Assembly (NCBI RefSeq): GCF_002211105.1
Contig: NZ_JPUA01000001.1
Location: forward strand, 49,994 to 113,993
Reading direction: 5' to 3'
DNA: 64,000 bases
From: Halomonas campaniensis
Lineage (GTDB): Bacteria; Pseudomonadota; Gammaproteobacteria; Pseudomonadales; Halomonadaceae
The position numbers were made by a program, and so were the translations under genes. This document shows positions 30,555 to 39,441 of this stretch, one piece after another; within the stretch, counting starts at the first letter, position 1, and every line of letters starts with the position of its first letter. The notes below the pieces were generated by a model. The model had not been told where the DNA came from. It worked only from the letters and a program-made list of their open reading frames with translations, and did not search any database.

Positions 30555-30983
30555 ATGGCGAATAGCTTTACTTGCAATATCGTCAGCGCTGAAGCATCAA
30601 TCTTCTCAGGTACCGTTGAGCAGGTGATTGCTTCCGGGATTATGGGTGACCTGGGCGTTTTGCCGGGTCACGCTCCGCTGCTGACCGAGCTTCAGCCGGG
30701 TCCGGTTCGCGTGATTCACGATGATGGCAAGGAGGAGAACTTCTTTGTCTCGGGGGGCTTCATGGAAGTCCAGCCGGATGTCGTGACGATTCTGGCCGAC
30801 TCTGCTTCGCGTGCCAGCGACCTCAACGAGGCCGCTGCCGAAGAAGCACGTCAGCAGGCGCTGAAAGCCTTTAATGAGAAGTCATCGGAGCTCGATTATA
30901 CTCGCGCTGCCGCTGAACTTGCCGAAGCCGTTGCCCAACTGCGAACGATTCAGCAGCTGCGCAAAAAGGCGGGGAAAGGCTAA
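30555..30983 (+). CDS. atpC: F0F1 ATP synthase subunit epsilon
   Basis: 142 aa. N-terminal beta sandwich (LGVLPGHAPLLTELQPG is the family signature) and a C-terminal two-helix regulatory arm. Inhibits ATP hydrolysis in bacteria. Last gene of the atp operon. Confidence 0.97.
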   Translation: MANSFTCNIVSAEASIFSGTVEQVIASGIMGDLGVLPGHAPLLTELQPGPVRVIHDDGKEENFFVSGGFMEVQPDVVTILADSASRASDLNEAAAEEARQQALKAFNEKSSELDYTRAAAELAEAVAQLRTIQQLRKKAGKG

Positions 30984-31009
30984 CACCCACGCACTTGGCG
31001 TGTGTCCAA

Positions 31010-31050
31010 CGCCCCTTAAACCCGCTCTAGGGTTTAAGGGGCGTTTTTTT
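31010..31050 (+). terminator. Terminator of the atp operon
   Basis: A 14-bp perfect stem (CGCCCCTTAAACCC / GGGTTTAAGGGGCG) with a 6-nt loop and seven T. The strongest intrinsic terminator in the window. Confidence 0.96.
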
Positions 31051-31141
31051 ATCTGGCAGTATGATAAGTAAGCATATGAAATTAGTGAGCAGGTAGAATT
31101 AAGTCGGCAGCACGACATCAGTCTGCGTGAAGGGGAGAGCT

Positions 31142-32524
31142 ATGGCACTGAATGATGAAAGCCTACAGGAGTTAAAAGCCGAACTGCTCGACGAGTTGGT
31201 CAAGGAGGTACCGAGTAAAACGTTGCTCTCTTTGCGTTTGGCCGAAACCCGATCAGCGGATATTGGTGAAATCCTCGAAGAGATGATTGAGGATGACGAA
31301 GAGCTGCCTGCGGCGCTATCGCTGCTGGATATTCTCTCTGCTGAGCGTGCCGCCAACGTATTGGGCTATCTCCCCGGTGAGAGCCAGCTTGAGGTAGTTG
31401 GAAAACTGGATGACAGCCAGGTGCTCAAGTTGCTGGAAGAGATGGGCTCTGACGAACGTGCTGATCTGTTTAATCTGCTAAGTGAAGACCGCCGTGAAGC
31501 ACTGCTACGTCGTATGGCCCACCGTGAGCGTGAAGACCTAAAGCGGCTGGCCAGCTACGAAGAGGGCACCGCGGGCGCCATCATGACCTCTGACTATGTC
31601 TCCATAGCCAGTGGCATGACGGTGTCACAAGCGATGATGCGGGTACGCCAGACAGCTCCCGACGCGGAAACGGTCTATCAGCTGTATATCCTTGATAGTG
31701 ATGGTCAACTGATCGGTACCATGTCGCTACGCCAACTGATGGTGGCACGCCCCGGCGCCATTGTTGATGACATTATGATCAAAGATGTTATCAGCACCCG
31801 GGTCGATGATGCCCAGGAGGATGTGGCGCGTATAGTGGCGAAGTACGACCTGTTAGCGCTACCGGTGATTGATGTCGATGACCGTATGGTCGGCATCGTG
31901 ACCCACGATGATGCCATGGACGTAGCGGAGTCTGAGGCCACTGAGGATTTCCACAAAGGGATGTCGATTGGCCAACTGGAGGATGGCGTTAGCCGTGTAC
32001 GGCTGTGGAGCCTGTACCGTAAGCGCGTGTTCTGGCTGGTACTGTTGGTCTTTGCCAATCTGTTTTCGGGGGCCGGTATTGCCTACTTTGAAGAGACCAT
32101 TGCCGCCCAGGTAGCGCTGGTCTTCTTTTTACCGCTGTTGATCGGTAGTGGCGGTAACGCCGGGGCCCAGGCAGCCACGCTGATGGTGCGCGGCATGGCG
32201 ACCGGTGATGTAGGCGTTAAAGATTGGGGCAAGCTACTGGGCCGCGAGCTACTTGTCGCCGGGTCACTGGGTATCACCATGGCCATCGCGGTAACGCCTA
32301 TTGGCATTATGCGCGGCGGCGAGGCGCTAGCGATGGTGGTCGCCTTGAGTATGGTCACTATCGTACTGTTTGGTAGCTTGTTGGGCATGTGCCTGCCCTT
32401 TGTACTCGAGCGCTTTAAGGTCGACCCTGCCACAGCCTCGGCACCACTGGTGACTACGCTCATAGACGCCTCTGGGGTAGTGATCTACTTCAGTATTGCT
32501 ACCCTCATGTTATCCGGTCTGTGA
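31142..32524 (+). CDS. mgtE: Magnesium transporter MgtE
   Basis: 460 aa from the ATG at 31142 (AGGGGAG just upstream). Order: MgtE N-domain (residues about 30-130, with repeated leucine-rich helices), a CBS pair (about 135-255, containing GTMSLRQLM and VGIVTHDDAMDV) and a five-helix membrane domain with GSGGNAGAQAATLMVRG, the Mg2+ pore signature. The N-domain and CBS pair sense cytosolic Mg2+ and close the channel. Monocistronic. Confidence 0.95.
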   Translation: MALNDESLQELKAELLDELVKEVPSKTLLSLRLAETRSADIGEILEEMIEDDEELPAALSLLDILSAERAANVLGYLPGESQLEVVGKLDDSQVLKLLEEMGSDERADLFNLLSEDRREALLRRMAHREREDLKRLASYEEGTAGAIMTSDYVSIASGMTVSQAMMRVRQTAPDAETVYQLYILDSDGQLIGTMSLRQLMVARPGAIVDDIMIKDVISTRVDDAQEDVARIVAKYDLLALPVIDVDDRMVGIVTHDDAMDVAESEATEDFHKGMSIGQLEDGVSRVRLWSLYRKRVFWLVLLVFANLFSGAGIAYFEETIAAQVALVFFLPLLIGSGGNAGAQAATLMVRGMATGDVGVKDWGKLLGRELLVAGSLGITMAIAVTPIGIMRGGEALAMVVALSMVTIVLFGSLLGMCLPFVLERFKVDPATASAPLVTTLIDASGVVIYFSIATLMLSGL

Positions 32525-32538
32525 ATAGGCAGTTAAAC

Positions 32539-33732
32539 CTAACGCATTGAGCTGCTGGCGGCGCGGGTAATAAACAGCACCTCTACGTGGCCAAGCCATT
32601 CAATATCGCTCGCCAGCGCTTTTAGCTGGCTGGCGAGGCACTGGGGCGGCTGATGCACCGCGTCATCAATGATGAGCGATACTGACACTTTATCCTCCAA
32701 GTAGTGCAACTGAAGCTCGTTCAGGGTGCGCCACACCGGGTGTTTGTACCAGCGTGCATCCAGGGCAGCTTCGACTTCAGGGCGCAGCGGAAGGCCGGGA
32801 AGGCGGCTAGGATCACCCGCCCCGGCGTCGTCTTCGGGGTCAACGTGGAAGATCACGTCGGTAAGCGCGGGGAACTCATGGCGTAAGCGACGGCTGACTT
32901 CGTTACCGATTTCGTGGGCTTCCGACACGGTTATTTTCGGCCCCACCACCACGTGCAGATCGACCATTACCCAGCCAGCGGATTGCCTGGTACGCAGATC
33001 GTGGACACTATCCACACCCGGAACGCTGCAGGCCACATCGTGCATCTGATCCTGTACATCCTCAGGTAGCGCAGTATCCACCAATTCCCGCGCCGACTCC
33101 CACAGCAAGTCCAAACCTACCTTGCCGACCAATAAACCCACGATGATAGCAGCCACGGCATCCAGCCAGCCTAAACCGAACTGGGCGCCTACCAGTGCCA
33201 CCAGCACCACGGCGGTGGAGAGCGCATCGCTGCGGGAGTGCCAGGCGTTGGCCTCGAGTAACTTAGACTTTACCCGTTTGGCGACCCGCATGGTGTAGCG
33301 AAAAATCCACTCTTTGCTAAACAGCGCAATGACGGTAATCACGATTGCCAGCGCGCCTGGGGCGTTAACGTCGGTACCGCTAAACAGACGATCCAGACTC
33401 GACCAGGCAATCGCGCCAGCCACGAAAATCAGCACGCTTCCCAGTAGCAGCGTCGTCAGGGTTTCAATTCGGCCATGGCCGTAGTGGTGGTCTTTATCGG
33501 GTTCCTGGCGCCCATAGTGAATGGCCGCCAGAACAAATCCATCGGTGACTAAATCAGACAAGGAGTGAATGCCATCGGCGATCAATGCCGCTGAACCGAC
33601 CATAAAACCGATCGTGACTTTTACGACGCTTAACAGGCCATCCAGCCAGGCACCGATGTAGGTAACACGCTTGGCCTCTTGGCTAAGTTGCGCTTGGTCG
33701 TGAACCACTGGCGTTTCGATGGTCTGAGTCAT
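32539..33732 (-). CDS. Cation diffusion facilitator (CDF) with extended C-terminus
   Basis: 397 aa from the ATG at 33732 (AAGG upstream), against about 300 for FieF/YiiP. Six membrane helices carry the metal site motifs LIADGIHSLSDLVTDG (with the DxxxD-type pair) and HSRSDALSTAVV; YGHGRIETL is the CDF signature. The cytoplasmic domain is present, then about 95 additional residues after HVDPEDDAGAGDP that include a second small alpha-beta segment. Probably exports Zn2+ or Fe2+; metal choice cannot be read from sequence. Confidence 0.9.
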   Translation of the reverse strand: MTQTIETPVVHDQAQLSQEAKRVTYIGAWLDGLLSVVKVTIGFMVGSAALIADGIHSLSDLVTDGFVLAAIHYGRQEPDKDHHYGHGRIETLTTLLLGSVLIFVAGAIAWSSLDRLFSGTDVNAPGALAIVITVIALFSKEWIFRYTMRVAKRVKSKLLEANAWHSRSDALSTAVVLVALVGAQFGLGWLDAVAAIIVGLLVGKVGLDLLWESARELVDTALPEDVQDQMHDVACSVPGVDSVHDLRTRQSAGWVMVDLHVVVGPKITVSEAHEIGNEVSRRLRHEFPALTDVIFHVDPEDDAGAGDPSRLPGLPLRPEVEAALDARWYKHPVWRTLNELQLHYLEDKVSVSLIIDDAVHQPPQCLASQLKALASDIEWLGHVEVLFITRAASSSMR

Positions 33733-33962
33733 GGGTACCTTGCAAGGACGCACGCATTCAATAGACGCCTATTGTAGCGCACTCCTTATATTCGTATAGC
33801 CTCCACTGCGTTCAAGCTGTGAAACGGCATGTTTGCGTGCCAGTGGCAGATAGTGTCAGTAAAAGCGTGTCAGCAAAGGCAATGGCGGACAACGAATAAA
33901 CGGATGTGTATCCTTAAGCGCCATTGCAAACCATCAAATTGTTTTTATACACAGGATTTTTT
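33733..33962. promoter_or_regulatory. Divergent promoter region of the CDF gene and uppP
   Basis: 230 bp between divergent genes; no regulatory motif that I can name. A partial direct repeat GTGTCAGTAAAAGC / GTGTCAGCAAAGGC lies near 33855-33880. Confidence 0.35.
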
Positions 33963-34763
33963 ATGGATTGGCTCCAGGTGGTGGTGTTAGCGATTGTTCA
34001 GGGCATTTCAGAATTTTTACCCGTTTCAAGCTCTGCCCACCTGATTTTGGTGCCCGTTCTGACAGATTGGCAAGATCAAGGCTTAGCCTTTGATGTGGCA
34101 CTCCACTTAGGCAGCCTCTCTGCGGTGATTATCTATTTCCGCCAGGAAATTTGGCAGATGGTAGTGAGCAGCCTCGCTGCAATCAGCGGTAAAGGGGTGA
34201 ACGAAGACGCGCGACTGGCCTTATGGGTGACATTGGCCACTATCCCAGTGGGTATTATTGGCTTACTGCTGCACGATGTTATTTCTCACTATATGCGCTC
34301 TACGCTGATTATCGGCTTCAGTTTAATTGGTTTCGGTCTATTGTTGGGGTATGCCGACTGGCGTAAGCAAGGCACGCGAAGCGAGTACCAGCTGCGTTTA
34401 AAGGATGTGCTGATTATTGGCGGTGCCCAGGCGTTGGCGCTGATCCCCGGCACGTCGCGCTCGGGGATTACTATTACAGCGGCGCTAATGGTGGGCATGA
34501 GCCGGGAAGGCGCTGCGCGTTTCTCTTTCTTGTTGTCGATTCCGGTGATTGTGTTGGCGGGTGGTTTGGAAGCCATCGGTCTTGTTAACGCGGCGCACTC
34601 TATCGATTGGGTCGCCATGCTAGTGGGTACGCTACTATCAGGAGTAAGCGCTTACTTGTGCATCCACTACTTCCTGGTAATTATAAAAAAATTGGGAATG
34701 CAGCCCTTTGTGATTTACCGCGTGCTGTTCGGCGCCTGGCTGCTGTGGTTCTTTCATTTTTAA
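33963..34763 (+). CDS. uppP: Undecaprenyl-diphosphate phosphatase UppP
   Basis: 266 aa from the ATG at 33963 (AGGA upstream); the frame extends 13 codons further but the family starts MDW. Catalytic regions EFLPVSSSAHLIL and PGTSRSGITITAAL are intact. It dephosphorylates undecaprenyl diphosphate to recycle the lipid carrier for peptidoglycan and other surface polymers; also gives bacitracin resistance. About eight membrane helices. Confidence 0.96.
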   Translation: MDWLQVVVLAIVQGISEFLPVSSSAHLILVPVLTDWQDQGLAFDVALHLGSLSAVIIYFRQEIWQMVVSSLAAISGKGVNEDARLALWVTLATIPVGIIGLLLHDVISHYMRSTLIIGFSLIGFGLLLGYADWRKQGTRSEYQLRLKDVLIIGGAQALALIPGTSRSGITITAALMVGMSREGAARFSFLLSIPVIVLAGGLEAIGLVNAAHSIDWVAMLVGTLLSGVSAYLCIHYFLVIIKKLGMQPFVIYRVLFGAWLLWFFHF

Positions 34764-34797
34764 GGGCTTCATTTTTAAGGGCTTCATTTTTAGGCAA
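34753..34797 (+). repeat. Three tandem 15-bp units at the uppP stop
   Basis: The unit TTCATTTTTAAGGGC occurs twice exactly and a third time with small changes. The first copy encodes the end of uppP and supplies its stop codon; the others fill the gap to apbE. Looks like a replication-slippage array. Confidence 0.85.
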
Positions 34798-34804
34798 TGC
34801 AACG

Positions 34805-35974
34805 ATGAAAAAAATTAAACAGGAATTGTGTGTTGAACGCAGTACAAGGTGGCGACGTGCACTGACCGTGATGGGCCTTCTAATGGGCTTAGTGATCAGC
34901 GTGGCCGGTTGCTCAGAGAGCGATCGCCCGCTGGAACCACCGGTACGCTTTGAGGGCAATATTTTTGGCACCTTCTACCAAGTGACCATTATGGATCCAC
35001 TCACTCAGGGCGAATCCCTTGAATTGGAAGCGGGTTTCAAAGCCGAGCTGGAGAGCGTTGACCAGGCGATGTCCACCTACCGGGATGACTCTGAGCTGAT
35101 CGCGTTTAACGGGGCCCCGTTAGAGGAGTGGCAGCCGCTCTCTAATGAGCTTATTGAGGTGTTGGCGATCAGTCAGTCAGTGGCTGAAGCCAGCCATGGC
35201 GCTTTTGATATTACTGTAGGCGACCTGGTTAATCTGTGGAGCTTTGGCCCTGGCGCAAGGCCTGAAGAGGTGCCCGCTGATGATATCCTGGCTGAGCGAC
35301 TTGCCCAGGTAGGCTTTGATGCGGTGGAGGTCGATACACAAAATATGCAGGCACGGCGTACTCGCGATGTATTTGTCGACCTGTCTGGCGTCGCGAAAGG
35401 CCATGCTACCGACCGGGTAGCCGCTTACCTGAATCAGCAGGGTATCGAACACTACTTGGTAAATTTAGGCGGCGACCTGATTGCACGTGGAGTGCGTGAT
35501 GAGGACGAACAGACGCCTTGGCGAATTGGCATTGAGGTACCCGAGGATGGGCAGCAGCGAGCCCAGCATATTATTCCACTAGAGAGTATGTCAGTGGCCA
35601 CCTCGGGTGATTACCGCAACTATTTTGAGGTCGACGGCCAGCGTTTCTCGCACACTATTGATCCGCGTACGGGCCGGCCGGTGACCCACCAGCTTGCCTC
35701 GGTGTCGGTTTTTCACCCCTCCAATGCCTGGGCGGACGCCTGGGCGACGGCGCTATTAGTGGTTGGCGAACAGGAGGCGATGCAACTTGCCGTTCAGAAC
35801 AATCTCAAAGTACTCCTGCTGGTGCGCGATGGCGAGCAGTGGCGCAGTATTGCCAGTCCTGAATTTGGTAACTACTTCGGTGAAACATTGGTCGATGAAC
35901 TGGGCATTGAGCAATTTTCAGTTGCTCCATTAACAGCCACCAGTCCCGACGACCAACCGGTAACAGGTGAATAA
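34805..35974 (+). CDS. apbE: FAD:protein FMN transferase ApbE (lipoprotein)
   Basis: 389 aa from the ATG at 34805; the frame is open upstream over uppP, but that is in the wrong frame of a real gene. Lipobox SVAGC near residue 34. Family motifs: GTFYQVTI, STYRDDSEL, VDLSGVAKGHATD and the Mg2+/FAD site HTIDPRTGRPV. It flavinylates threonines in exported or membrane proteins such as NqrB/NqrC or RnfG, fitting a Na+-using halophile. The targets are not in the window. Confidence 0.94.
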   Translation: MKKIKQELCVERSTRWRRALTVMGLLMGLVISVAGCSESDRPLEPPVRFEGNIFGTFYQVTIMDPLTQGESLELEAGFKAELESVDQAMSTYRDDSELIAFNGAPLEEWQPLSNELIEVLAISQSVAEASHGAFDITVGDLVNLWSFGPGARPEEVPADDILAERLAQVGFDAVEVDTQNMQARRTRDVFVDLSGVAKGHATDRVAAYLNQQGIEHYLVNLGGDLIARGVRDEDEQTPWRIGIEVPEDGQQRAQHIIPLESMSVATSGDYRNYFEVDGQRFSHTIDPRTGRPVTHQLASVSVFHPSNAWADAWATALLVVGEQEAMQLAVQNNLKVLLLVRDGEQWRSIASPEFGNYFGETLVDELGIEQFSVAPLTATSPDDQPVTGE

Positions 35975-35975
35975 C

Positions 35976-37346
35976 ATGCAAGAACTGGATATCGTCATTC
36001 TCGCCGCGGGAAAAGGCACGCGGATGCATTCACAAATACCTAAAGTGCTTCACACCCTGGCGGGTAAGCCTATGGTGCAGCACGTGCTGGATACCGCTTT
36101 AGGGTTGCAGCCTGACCGAACGCATGTGGTGATTGGTCATGGCGCTGACCAACTGCGCGAAGCGCTGGCAGAAAATACCGTGCAGTTTGCCGTGCAGGCC
36201 GAACAGAAGGGCACCGGGCACGCGGTGGCCCAAGCGCTTGAACAGCTGGGCAGTGGCAAGGTGCTAGTGCTGTACGGCGATGTACCGCTGCTGCAGCGGG
36301 ACTCCCTCAGTGAACTGTTAGCCTATGTGGATGAACAGCACATGGGGCTGTTGACGGTAACACTAGCTGACCCTACCGGCTATGGACGAATTGTGCGCGA
36401 CGACGCAGGCGATGCCGTGGCGATTGTTGAGCAAAAAGATGCCAGTAGCGCCGAGCTTGCCATCACCGAATGCAATACCGGCATTATGGCCATGACCAGC
36501 GCCCAGCTTAAACGCTGGTTGCCACAGCTCTCAGACAATAATGCCCAGGGTGAGTACTACCTGACCGATGTGATTGCCCTGGCCGCAGCGGAAGGCATCA
36601 AGGTATGCACCGCCCAGCCGGCCTCCGCCGTTGAAGTGGAAGGGGTTAACAACAGGGCACAAATGGCCCGCCTGGAACGTGTTTATCAACGCCAACTGGC
36701 CGACAAGTTAATGGCACAAGGAGTAGCTCTTGCCGACCCTGAACGGCTTGATGTGCGTGGGCGCCTGATCTGTGGTCACGATGTGTTTATCGATGTGGGT
36801 TGTGTATTTGAAGGCGAGGTTGAGCTAGGTGAAGGCGTGCGGGTTGGCCCTTACTGCGTGATTAAAAATAGCACCATTGGTGCGCAAAGCGTGATAGATA
36901 CCCATAGCGTGATAGACGGCACCGTGGCAGCGGGCCTAAACCAGATCGGCCCCTTTGCGCGGCTACGCCCTGGTACGCGCATGGCGGTAAAAGCCAAGGT
37001 CGGCAATTTTGTTGAAACCAAAAACGCCGACGTGGGTGAAGGTAGCAAAATCAATCACCTAAGCTACGTTGGTGATGCTCGCTTAGGACGTGACGTGAAT
37101 GTGGGAGCAGGCACCATTACCTGCAACTACGACGGTGCCAATAAACACCGCACTGAGATCGGAGATAATGCCTTTATTGGCTCTAATTCTGCATTGGTAG
37201 CACCCGTTACAGTAGGCAAAGGTGCCACCATTGGCGCGGGATCCACGATTGCAAAAGATGTCACCGACTACGCCTTGGCCGTCACCCGTGGCCGCCAGTT
37301 AGAAAAAATTGACTGGCTGCGCCCCAGTAAACGCATAAAGCCATAG
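35976..37346 (+). CDS. glmU: Bifunctional UDP-GlcNAc pyrophosphorylase / GlcN-1-P acetyltransferase
   Basis: 456 aa. N-terminal uridyltransferase half with LAAGKGTRMHS and ALYGDVPL-type LYGDVPLL; C-terminal left-handed beta-helix acetyltransferase half (repeats such as GEGVRVGPYCVIKNS) with the catalytic His in TRPGTRMAVKAKVGNF context. The ATG at 35976 is one base past the apbE stop; a GTG at 35967 is the less likely alternative. Makes UDP-GlcNAc, feeding wall and LPS synthesis. Followed by glmS. Confidence 0.96.
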   Translation: MQELDIVILAAGKGTRMHSQIPKVLHTLAGKPMVQHVLDTALGLQPDRTHVVIGHGADQLREALAENTVQFAVQAEQKGTGHAVAQALEQLGSGKVLVLYGDVPLLQRDSLSELLAYVDEQHMGLLTVTLADPTGYGRIVRDDAGDAVAIVEQKDASSAELAITECNTGIMAMTSAQLKRWLPQLSDNNAQGEYYLTDVIALAAAEGIKVCTAQPASAVEVEGVNNRAQMARLERVYQRQLADKLMAQGVALADPERLDVRGRLICGHDVFIDVGCVFEGEVELGEGVRVGPYCVIKNSTIGAQSVIDTHSVIDGTVAAGLNQIGPFARLRPGTRMAVKAKVGNFVETKNADVGEGSKINHLSYVGDARLGRDVNVGAGTITCNYDGANKHRTEIGDNAFIGSNSALVAPVTVGKGATIGAGSTIAKDVTDYALAVTRGRQLEKIDWLRPSKRIKP

Positions 37347-37457
37347 CTCTAAAAAACATAGTGCTAAGAATCATTAAAAAGCCGTATTCCTATCTCACCG
37401 CCAGGGTAATACCGTTTTAGGCGTTTTGTAGGTTCGTAAAAACTCAGGAGAGTCGTT

Positions 37458-39284
37458 ATGTGTGGCATTGTGGCCGCCGTTGCCCAGCGCAACGTCCAAG
37501 AAATTCTATTAGAAGGACTCAAACGCCTGGAGTATCGCGGCTACGATTCGGCCGGTATGACGGTGTTGAGTGAGGGTGTATTAACCCGTCACCGTGCACT
37601 TGGTAAAGTGGCAGCGCTTGCGGCACGGTTGGATACGGCCTCACTACCTGGTTTTTCGGGCATTGCCCACACCCGCTGGGCAACCCACGGTAAACCCTCT
37701 GAGGCCAATGCCCATCCGCATCACAGCAGTGATCAGGTTGCCGTGGTGCACAACGGTATTATTGAGAATTACGAGCCGATAAAAGAAGGCTTGCAGCGCA
37801 ATGGCTATGCTTTTAGCTCTGAAACGGATACCGAAGTGATTGCTCACTTACTATCCGAAAAACTGGCTGACGGTCTAACGCTGTTCGATGCTACCCAGCA
37901 GATCGTTAACCGATTAGGCGGTGCTTACGCGCTGGGCGTCATGTGTGCTCAACAGCCGGGGGTGGTGGTTGGCGCGCGCCAGGGTAGTCCGCTGGTGGTC
38001 GGTGTGGGGATCAATGAGGCCTTTTTAGCCTCTGACCCGCTGGCGCTGCTGCCGGTCACAGATCGTTTTATTTACCTTGAAGAGGGCGATTTGGTTGAGC
38101 TTCGCGAGCAGGGTGCCATTCGCATTGTGGATCGCCAGAGTAACGACGTCGAGCGCCCTATTCACACCTTTGAGCACGGCGATGGCGCGGCCAGTAAGGG
38201 TGATTACCGCCACTATATGCTCAAAGAGATTTTCGAGCAGCCAACGGTGATTGAGGCGGCATTAGAGGGGCGGCTGAGCGCTCAAAGCGTGTTAGTAGAG
38301 AGCTTTGGCCCCGATGCGCTGGCGCTTTTCCAGCGCACTCGCCACGTCCACATCATTGCCTGTGGCACCAGCTACCATGCGGGGCTGGTGGCGCGTTACT
38401 GGTTAGAGCGCTACGCAGGGGTGCCGGTGCAGGTCGAAGTGGCCTCCGAGTATCGCTACCGCCACCCAGTGGTGCCTGAAGGCACGCTGTTTGTCACCCT
38501 CTCCCAGTCCGGCGAAACCGCCGATACGCTGGCCGCGCTGCGCTTTGCTAAAACCCTCGACTACATTGGCTCGCTGGCGATCTGCAACGTGCCCGGTAGT
38601 TCGCTAGTGCGTGAGTCTGACATTACCCTCATGACCCGTGCGGGTCCTGAAATTGGCGTCGCCTCTACCAAAGCCTTTACTACCCAGTTAGTGGCGTTAA
38701 TGCTGCTGACGCTTTCGGTCAGTAAAGCCAAAAATCAGGTTGAGTATCCGGATATTATCGCTGCGCTGCGTACGTTGCCGGAGGTGTGTCAGCGCGTGTT
38801 AGCGTTGGATAGCCAGATCGAAATACTTTCCCAAGCGTTTGCAGAGAAAAATCACGCGCTCTTCTTGGGTCGCGGAGCTCACTACCCGATTGCTCTGGAA
38901 GGGGCACTTAAGCTTAAAGAGATCTCCTATATCCATGCGGAGGCGTATCCCGCCGGGGAGTTAAAGCATGGCCCGCTGGCGCTGGTGGACAGCGAAATGC
39001 CGGTGATCTCGGTCGCTCCCAACGATGACTTGCTTGAAAAGCTAAAATCCAACCTTCAGGAAGTCCGTGCTCGCGGGGGCCAGCTGTTTGTATTTGCCGA
39101 TGAGAGCGTGGGTATCGATACTCAGGAAGATGTTCGCGTATTGGCCCTGCCGCATGTGCACGAAGCGCTTGCACCGCTGCTGTATACCCTACCGCTACAG
39201 CTATTGAGCTACCACGTAGCAGTGCTTAAAGGCACCGATGTAGACCAGCCCCGTAACCTGGCCAAAAGCGTAACGGTAGAGTGA
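37458..39284 (+). CDS. glmS: Glutamine-fructose-6-phosphate aminotransferase
   Basis: 608 aa. Starts MCGIVAAVAQ; Cys2 becomes the N-terminal nucleophile for glutamine hydrolysis. Two SIS domains (SQSGETADTLAALR, and the LGRGAHYPIALEGALKLKE stretch read in parts) bind fructose-6-P; the C-terminal LAKSVTVE is the family end. Entry step of hexosamine synthesis, adjacent to glmU as in E. coli (111-bp gap). Confidence 0.98.
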   Translation: MCGIVAAVAQRNVQEILLEGLKRLEYRGYDSAGMTVLSEGVLTRHRALGKVAALAARLDTASLPGFSGIAHTRWATHGKPSEANAHPHHSSDQVAVVHNGIIENYEPIKEGLQRNGYAFSSETDTEVIAHLLSEKLADGLTLFDATQQIVNRLGGAYALGVMCAQQPGVVVGARQGSPLVVGVGINEAFLASDPLALLPVTDRFIYLEEGDLVELREQGAIRIVDRQSNDVERPIHTFEHGDGAASKGDYRHYMLKEIFEQPTVIEAALEGRLSAQSVLVESFGPDALALFQRTRHVHIIACGTSYHAGLVARYWLERYAGVPVQVEVASEYRYRHPVVPEGTLFVTLSQSGETADTLAALRFAKTLDYIGSLAICNVPGSSLVRESDITLMTRAGPEIGVASTKAFTTQLVALMLLTLSVSKAKNQVEYPDIIAALRTLPEVCQRVLALDSQIEILSQAFAEKNHALFLGRGAHYPIALEGALKLKEISYIHAEAYPAGELKHGPLALVDSEMPVISVAPNDDLLEKLKSNLQEVRARGGQLFVFADESVGIDTQEDVRVLALPHVHEALAPLLYTLPLQLLSYHVAVLKGTDVDQPRNLAKSVTVE

Positions 39285-39332
39285 TTTAGGCATCAGACTT
39301 TATATTGAGTTAAGCCAATAAAAATACTTTAC

Positions 39333-39357
39333 AAGATGCGGCAATACGTCGCATCTT
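39333..39357 (+). terminator. Weak hairpin after glmS
   Basis: Stem AAGATGCG / CGCATCTT with a 9-nt loop, 48 bp after the glmS stop, without a proper T run. Possible terminator. Confidence 0.45.
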
Positions 39358-39441
39358 ATGCGCAACCGTTGCGTTGCAGCATGTGGTTAGGGTGCTTATT
39401 ATCGTGGCGGTCTTTCTCCCTCCTGATTGGATAACACTGCC

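Noticed and set aside
34607..34804. 66-codon upstream extension of apbE
   Set aside because: It overlaps uppP out of frame; the lipoprotein signal starts at the ATG at 34805.
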